Assembly (NCBI GenBank): GCA_050084515.1
Contig: CM114271.1
Coordinates: 17,484,001 to 17,548,000, forward strand
Direction: 5' to 3'
DNA length: 64,000 nt
DNA from: Blasia pusilla
Taxonomy: Eukaryota; Marchantiophyta; Marchantiopsida; Blasiales
Every line of letters begins with the position of its first letter. Position 1 is the first letter of the stretch. The notes below the pieces were generated by a model. That model did not search any database and was not told the origin of the DNA. It worked only from the letters and a program-made list of their open reading frames with translations. The position numbers and the translations under genes were made by a program. This document shows, piece by piece, positions 57,846 to 64,000 of this stretch.

Positions 57846-58760
57846 GAGATGCTCCGTTTGTGAATGTTCTTATTCTTGGTACTGCTCTTGGTGTTGTTGC
57901 TCCACATAGTTTTGTTGTTGTAAGGCTCTTGTTCTCATATCTGCCTTTTGCATAGTGACCCTTTATCCCATAGTAATGGCAAGATCGAGGGACACTTGCT
58001 GCTGACCTCGACCAAGGGTTTCCACCATCACCACCTTGTGATTGTGTGTGGTACTGATTCGTAGTTGATCGTGCAACGTTATATTGAGTGCCTCTTCCTC
58101 CATATGCTTGATATCCACCACGACCACGGAAGTTTTTGCCTCGACCCCTGCCTCTGTTTGATCCATAACTTGCAAATAGCGTACTCTCTTGCAAACTAGA
58201 TGAGTTACCGCTGATTAACAAAGGGACTATCTCTTGAAAGGTTGGATACTTCTCTCTCACACAGATAGAGATCTCAAAGGACTTGTAATCCTTTGGAAGG
58301 CCTTGAAGAGTGAAAAAAATTAGATCAGCATCTTCTCCTTTCACTCCAATGTTATTCAAGTGATCAACAATATGTCTGATACTCAAAATATAATCATTGA
58401 TGCTCTCCGATCCTTTCCTCACTTCGTTCAATTATTGTTTCAATTGAAGCTTTCTGGCCTTTGTAGATGTCTAGAACAGCTTTTCCAATGCATCCCAGGC
58501 CTCCTTCGGAATATCAACATCTTGAACGTGACCTATGATTGGCGAAGTGGTCGTTATTGAAATGTAGTGGATTACTTGCCTTGCGCGTTTGTTCCAGGCG
58601 TGAACATTCAAGTCTGTTAAGTCATTTTTTGGCTTGGCCTCACCACTTGTGACAAGCTCCCATAGTTCTTGACCCATGAGAAATTTTTTCATGCGAAACT
58701 TCCAGACATTGTAATTCTGCTTATCTAGCTTCTCGATTGTGATTGCTGCTCAGAAATACT
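57811..58760 (-). pseudogene. Copia gag
   Basis: Seen on minus: KFLMGQELWELVTSG (58690 region), WNKRARQVIHYISIT and AWDALEKLF, then after a break NEVRKGSESINDYILSIRHI, FFTLQGLPKDYKSFEISICV, an RG-rich basic patch GRGRGKNFRGRGGYQAYGGR, and CHYYGIKGHYAKGRYEN. The last is a CCHC zinc knuckle in which two of the three Cys are lost. A stop separates the two parts near 58430. Role: RNA packaging. Confidence 0.85.
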
Positions 58761-59244
58761 CCATGACGAATGATTTCACTCACAAAAATATAATTTCAGG
58801 ATTTATACTGCTCCAATTGAATCATGGACCACCCTACATATAAATAGATCTGAAATTTACCAAAATTGATCAAAAGTATGAAAGAACTAGTCGAAATTGG
58901 CATGTAGAGAGCAAATTGCACAACTTTTCTTAACTAATTGCACTTTCCTACACTCAAATTGCTAGTCCATGAGCTCAAAATGTCCGAATCGAGCGATTTT
59001 GGATGCGTTGGAAAGCTCTCAACCAGCTCTATAAGACGGCTGAACTAGTGGAGATCCAGATGGCTAAATCAACTGGGAAAGCCTTCAAGAACGCCTCCTA
59101 AGTTTTATCATCATTAGAGCTCCATATGAAATCTGCATCCATTGAGCTCTGAATAAAACTTCCTTCTCCCAAACTGAAATTGTGCCTTCTCTTGCTTCTC
59201 TTCTTTCCTCAAACACCAAGAATTTCAAGTGATGTTCTCCTATC

Positions 59245-59256
59245 GCTTTGATACCA
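59245..59256 (-). promoter_or_regulatory. Primer-binding site of the copia element
   Basis: Minus-strand TGGTATCAAAGC, one change from TGGTATCAGAGC (initiator tRNA-Met), directly next to the 5' LTR. Confidence 0.85.
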
Positions 59257-59679
59257 TGTGGAAAACTGCTAAAGAAGCATAACTGGTGGGAAATGGCTCT
59301 CACACTCACACACCACCATGGAGAACGAAATTTGAAATGAGAGAATAAGTGGAGGCTAGTCCCCTTCATAGTTAACTGGATTAGTTAACTATGATTAACT
59401 AATCCCAGTTAAGTATGATTAATTGGGATTAGTTAATCATAGTTAGTCTAACTCGAGACTATGGTTAAGGTTAGGGTTAGGATTATATAGGGTATGTACA
59501 AGCAATCCTAAGCCTAACCTTAACCATAGTCTCGAGTTAGACTAACTATGATTAACTAATCCCAATTAAGATAATCGTGCTTAAATGACTAACCAAGATT
59601 ACGCTTCCCTACTTTGTGTGAGTACCAAATGTAGTAGTTCAGGTTTCTCATGAGCTTGATTATAACTCAATCTTCAATA
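59257..59679 (-). repeat. 5' LTR of the copia element, with internal inverted duplication
   Basis: Matches the 3' LTR except for about 110 extra bp (about 59368-59481). The extra part is an exact inverted copy of LTR sequence: arms 59421-59475 and 59513-59567, 55 bp, no mismatch, 37-bp spacer. Smaller inverted repeats are nested in it. Confidence 0.9.
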
Positions 59680-59684
59680 ATAGA

Positions 59685-62600
59685 TTTGGTTGCATATAAT
59701 CCTGGAGGAAATGTTGATAGAGTAGAATGAAGAATCAATCTACTTATTTCTTAAGGTAGATTTCAGGCCAAAGTACTAAGGGCCAAGTGCATCACCTAAA
59801 ACATATTGGCATGCCTCATCGTGTTCATTAGCTTGCCATAATTTGAACTATGGCTCCAAAACAGTTGCCAAGTTAATACGAACTATACCACATGGGATCT
59901 CCTTCCCATGGAATAGATCCCTACTTGCCAAGCTTGTACCTACTCCATAAGCAATAATATGGTGGGTATTTCTCGGCTCGCTAAAGGAGACGTGATCTCC
60001 AATGTGCAGTTGAAATCAATGAGAAAACATGCACAAACATTAGCTCATCCTATTTAAGAAGAAAATAGTGTGCATAACAAATGCCAATGATATACACTGA
60101 CTATTAATGTCACAGTACCTTTTTGTAAGACCATCCTTCTAGCAAAAGCATCTTGTAAACTTCAAAACTTCCACATCAGAAATTTGCCAACAAACCGTGC
60201 TATCAATATCACATATATCATAAGGGACTAAACTATAAAGGAGTTTTGAAATTACTCTTTTCTTATTTCTCAGAGTAGTAGACTTTGGTTCACTCTCGTT
60301 TCCGTCAGTAGTATTAACCTGCATCTTGCTAATCTTCAATTTTTTCTTCTTGGGAGAAGATACTTGCACCAACGCTTCATCTTGATGAGAAGATATGCCA
60401 TCCTATTTATCTTCATATGACTTGAGCCCTTTCCCTATGACAAGTGTCAATTCAGAGGTTAGCATATTTGTTATGACATTCAAGTTTACAAGGTTGGGAA
60501 AAATTACCCAGTACCATTGAAAGAAATACTTAAATCAATTTGGCCTACCCTTGAGTGGTAAATCACCAGAACCAAATTTTGTGTTGGAGAGTGGCGTTGG
60601 GTTTTTTCCTTCTCTTATATACCTCTGCAAGCAACAAAAGAAGAGAAGATGGGAAATCTGAATGATCATGAAATGATAGTTGTAGCCACCTGAAATGCAC
60701 CATCTTAGCTTGTATGAATAGAGGCTTGTAATTGATTCATGAAATACCTCTCTCAACTTGGTTCTCTCCCTCCCCACCATAATCGTGCATTGGCGGCTCT
60801 TCCACGACTCTTGGCACCTCTGTACCAACATCATCATCTGAAAGAATGGAGAAGTTTAGAGGCCCACATAGAAGAAAAATACCAAGTATAGATGTGGTTG
60901 CACATGCATTAACATTCATCAAAAGAACTTATCCCTTAAGTTATAGTTGAGAGCATATAACTTACTCTGAAGTGTTGGAGTTTGAGTAACTATTTTTGCA
61001 AGGTTAGCCACCATTTTTGCAAGGTTGGTCAATTGTGAGGTTAACTGCTTTGTCTGCTCTCGCTGGTTTCTCTCCATCTTCTCCTCGATCTCAATTCTCA
61101 TGGCTTTTAGATCTGCATTCCATCAATTCTCTTGCTTCTCCAATGATGTTTGGTTTGTAGGTTGGGACTCGACGGGCTAACAAAGAGAAATGTGATGAGA
61201 GTATTCATCAACCATATATAAAATCTGTAAATAGTAGGAAACATAGATTATCTTGAATGCAAATTTGGAATTCTGAATGACTAATGAAAGGGTTGAAACT
61301 TTGGATACATACTCTTGCTTCACCACTTATTTGGGTCCCACTACTTGAAGATAGCATCCATCTTTCATAGATGGGGGTCCAAATGTTGTACTTTCTTGCA
61401 AAGGTACAATGGTTTTAGCTTTTTGGCGATGAAACAACAAATTAGACAAACTAAAAAATAGCAAGTAGAGAACATCGAACATATAAAAGTAAGAATCTCC
61501 TTTTGATTTACAATTGGGACACCCACAAGGTGCTAAAGCCAATGTAGAATATACTTACAATCCCACCGGTCATGACATGTACATTGGACCACCCAAAAGG
61601 ATTTGCTCTCTCAACTTGCTGCCTTGCATTTCTCATCACTTTTGCTTTCATTTGGGCACCATTAGACATCCAATAATCTACCAATCTCTCCCATTGAGAA
61701 GCTTTGGCGGTAGGGTGACATTCCACTTGCCAATGACTTCCTTTATTCACCCAATAACTCTTCATCATATATCTCTCAGTCTTCAATAACGTGGAGATTT
61801 TTTTCCTCAAGCGTTCTTGAGTGAAGCTTGTTGCTCCAACGTAGTCCCATGCCTCATCCATGTGATTTCAAACAGTGGCCATGATAAGACTATCTTGCCT
61901 ATCTATATCCACACAAGAAATATCTAGCCATAGCATTGTCTATACTTTTAAATCAGATAACCAAGTCTCATAACCATGAGCTTCGGTATCTGCCCAACCG
62001 ATCTCCAACAACTCACACTTCTAAAGAATATTTTGAGAACCCCGCTCTCCTACTTCTTTCCTCCATAGGTCCCGCTTTGTTCTCCGAGACCCGGTTTTTT
62101 GTAGTACACCATTAACAACATTAACAACAACATTCTTTAAAAACCAAACTATTATAGGAATTGAAACAAAATATGTGAAGGTCTGAATTTAGTCATAAAA
62201 CATGTACTATACCAAAATTGAACTCATGCTAGCTCTCTACATGGAGTCTATAGTTTTCTGAAGTCACTGATATTTTCTTACTTGTATCATGATCCCCTAT
62301 TGTTGTGTCTGTGGCACTTGGTAAATGTGTGGGAGTAGCACATGATTGACTCCTGCTGATCTGGTAGTCCATCGGTCTCTGTCACAATTTAAGTATTGTA
62401 AATTCGACAATACTCCAGAATTTGACAAGTAATGATATGAAATGATTCCTTAAACTGGAGAGCATAATTATTTATAGAAGCATAAACACGATGAATAGAT
62501 GAAACCATTTGAGTCTTTCTCTTACCTCATAACTCTTCTGTCCACTAATTGCCAAGATTCATATCCTTGGGGGGGTTGTTTGGTGTCACGGAGTTCTTTA

Positions 62601-64000
62601 TCCCCGCCAACATACGGATGGCCAAGCCCACCACCATAGGGGATGGAGGCATTACGTGCATATATTGAGGAGGCCCCAAATCCACCCAAGATAGGTCCAC
62701 TACTATTGAACTGGCTCTGAACACTATAAGAGCCTAATCCGTCTAAATCGCGCTTTGCCCAGCCAAATAAAATATATATTTTATTTGCGCTCTGAGATAT
62801 CGCCATAGCCATATCTATAAGATATGTGACTAGTATGTTGATCAAGGGTTCCAAACCCATATGGTTGGGGTCTTGAACCCCCATCCCAAGTATAGGACAT
62901 ATGGGACATGCCCGCTAGGTTTAACCCGACACCATATGGAGATGTGGTGGTCTTACCTCTCCACTCATCACACCATTCTCCACCTGAAGGGCGTTGATTG
63001 GGGGGAGCTATAACCATGTTGTCGAGGTGTTGGTTGGTTATACCAACCACCCATTGGCCCAGGCCAATGCTTAGGCTCTCCTTGCCATTTAATAGGGCCA
63101 TGGACAGGTTGGGATGCATTGTTTGGGGGAACCCTAGGTGCACTAGGAGGCAATGGGGAGGGAAGAGACTTTGACCCGTGTGTGTTTGGTTGTAGTGGTG
63201 GAGATAATGGCTTGTATGATTATCCTCCACTCTGCCGAGTAGTAGATGAATCTGCACCTACAACCCTTGGTGCAACCTGAGCAAAGCTACGAAGGTCCAC
63301 CATCCCCATCATCCAAGAATAACATATACAAACGGTAATATGTAAAAAGTCGGGTCCAGGTACGTGCAGGACACATAATACAAAATGCATGCAAAAGAAA
63401 AGGGATTAATAGACTAATGTGTAGAGATCTACATACATGAAAGGGCTCAATGTGTTCGTCTTCACTCTCACTCTCACTCTCACTTAAGGACATCTGGACC
63501 CCTTCAACTTCATAGTTAGGATCAGACTCCTCATCCCCTTGCATTGGAGAACCTTCCTCTAAGAATCTTTTTTGTTTGGCAATGCTCAAGAGTCATGCAC
63601 TTTGCCTTTGAGGCAATGTAGGATCCCTAACGATGATATCGAATGAGTGTTTTTTCCTTTGTGGCTTTGCTTCCTAAAAAAACACCACTACAACGTGCAA
63701 CACATGCAAGCCAAGTTCAGAGTAAAATTGTAAGGGTTCGGGTCATATAGATAATCATGTCAACTGAAACAACAAAAGGAAAACACCATATTGTTGGAAA
63801 TCAGAACTTTAGAGCCGATGAAAATTACACTAAAAGTAAAGCATCCCACAAAGTGTAGTAAATAAAAAAATCCTTGAATTTTTGGGCAAGCTTTGCCTCA
63901 GCCTCCTTCCTTCTCGTGATATTTTGAGCACGTAACTGGGCATATGAGTTAGTGTTAGAATCAACTCGTGATTCAATTTCCACAATACTATGATCATTGG
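59685..64000 (-). pseudogene. CACTA TNP-like gene (Transposase_24 type), multi-exon
   Basis: Exon-like blocks on minus, from the right edge inward: EIESRVDSNTNSYAQLRAQN, ITRRKEAEAKLAQKFKD (64.0-63.87 kb); HSFDIIVRDPTLPQRQSA, stop, LLSIAKQKRFLEEGSPM and a Ser/Glu-rich tail (63.65-63.43); a Pro/Gly/Tyr-rich part (PPSAPRVPPNNASQPVHGPI, YGFGTLDQHTSHISYRYGYG, FGASSIYARNASIPYGGGLG) ending RRVMR before GTAAGAG (63.26-62.53); RPMDYQISRSQSCATPTHLP (62.38); DYVGATSFTQERLRKKISTL and WERLVDYWMSNGAQMKAKVM (61.85-61.65), the Transposase_24 core; coiled coil IEEKMERNQREQTKQLTSQL (61.1-60.97); a basic end with SSPKKKKLKISKM (60.36). Role by family: binds subterminal repeats in CACTA transposition. Exon borders are approximate; at least one in-frame TGA suggests decay. 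Confidence 0.6.

Larger units (their letters stand above)
54335..59684 (-). mobile_element. Ty1-copia retrotransposon nested in the CACTA element
   Basis: Seen: LTRs at 54340-54651 (3') and 59257-59679 (5') in minus-strand sense, 5-bp target duplication ATAGA at 54335-54339 and 59680-59684, primer-binding site next to the 5' LTR and a polypurine tract next to the 3' LTR. Domain order gag, protease, integrase, reverse transcriptase, RNase H defines Ty1-copia. Several stops and frame changes show that it is inactive. A related solo LTR lies at 19.47 kb. The 5' LTR is about 110 bp longer because of an inverted duplication. Confidence 0.9.
53150..64000 (-). mobile_element. CACTA (En/Spm) DNA transposon, left end visible, runs past the window
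   Basis: Seen: at 53150 the sequence CACTAGAAGAAAATATCAC fits the CACTA-type terminus (plant elements often begin CACTACAAGAAAA). It is followed by about 860 bp dense in short repeats of TGACTCA/TGAGTCA, as in subterminal regions where the element's own protein binds. Further right, minus-strand exons encode a Transposase_24-type (TNP-like) protein (59.7-64 kb). A Ty1-copia element (54340-59679) sits inside with its own target duplication. The right end is outside the window, so total length is unknown but above 5.5 kb without the insert. Confidence 0.65.

Noticed and set aside
1-64000. CRISPR array, rRNA or tRNA genes, bacterial operon
   Set aside because: No regularly spaced repeats, rRNA cores or full tRNA cloverleaf seen; all content fits plant nuclear DNA.

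Overview
This window looks like nuclear DNA of a plant (streptophyte) rich in transposable elements. Evidence: introns with GT/AG borders, a plant-type long-chain fatty alcohol oxidase gene, a plant-type GT92 glycosyltransferase relic, Ty1-copia and Ty3-gypsy elements, a PIF/Harbinger element and a CACTA element. No bacterial operon, rRNA, tRNA or CRISPR array was seen. The species cannot be named. The best hint is a Ty3-gypsy family carrying its own cytosine-5 DNA methyltransferase, a combination reported before in charophyte algae, so an early-diverging streptophyte lineage is possible (weak inference).

Layout. 0.3-2.5 kb (-): decayed fragment of the methyltransferase-gypsy family. 4.0-4.8 kb (+): gag relic of another gypsy family. 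4.9-5.1 kb (-): methyltransferase-gypsy gag relic. 8.5-9.3 kb (+) and 50.25-50.99 kb (-): two copies of a zinc-finger plus nuclease-like retroelement tail. 11.24-17.10 kb: PIF/Harbinger DNA transposon with both ends, a transposase (+) and a Myb/SANT-like ORF (-). 18.5-27 kb: mosaic of paralogous blocks, a copia solo LTR and a methyltransferase-gypsy copy with a large internal deletion. 27.14-36.16 kb (+): the longest methyltransferase-gypsy copy, with domain order gag, protease, DNA methyltransferase, reverse transcriptase, RNase H, integrase, PHD finger. 36.2-37 kb: another protease relic. 39.4-42.3 kb: relics of a GT92 glycosyltransferase (-) and a processive GT2 glycosyltransferase (+). 43.9-47.4 kb (+): fatty alcohol oxidase gene in three exons with one apparent frame break. 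53.15 kb to the end: a CACTA transposon whose left end, subterminal repeats and a TNP-like gene (-) are visible, split by a nested Ty1-copia element (54.34-59.68 kb) with a matching target duplication.

The main discovery is the gypsy family. In at least three places the sequence keeps cytosine-5 methyltransferase motifs (DLFGGI, the Pro-Cys motif, ENVP, AHRPRLWWTNL, AMGF) between retropepsin and reverse transcriptase. In two places it keeps a PHD-type zinc finger after the integrase. An element that encodes both a DNA-methylation writer and a chromatin-reader-type finger suggests self-methylation and chromatin-guided insertion; function is inference, because every copy here is broken.

Two processes mark the window. 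Several short to mid-length inverted duplications with perfect arms (12 to 55 bp) lie inside old, decayed sequence, suggesting recent template switching. Nonsense changes of the CGA-to-TGA type in the Harbinger and CACTA genes fit decay of methylated cytosines.
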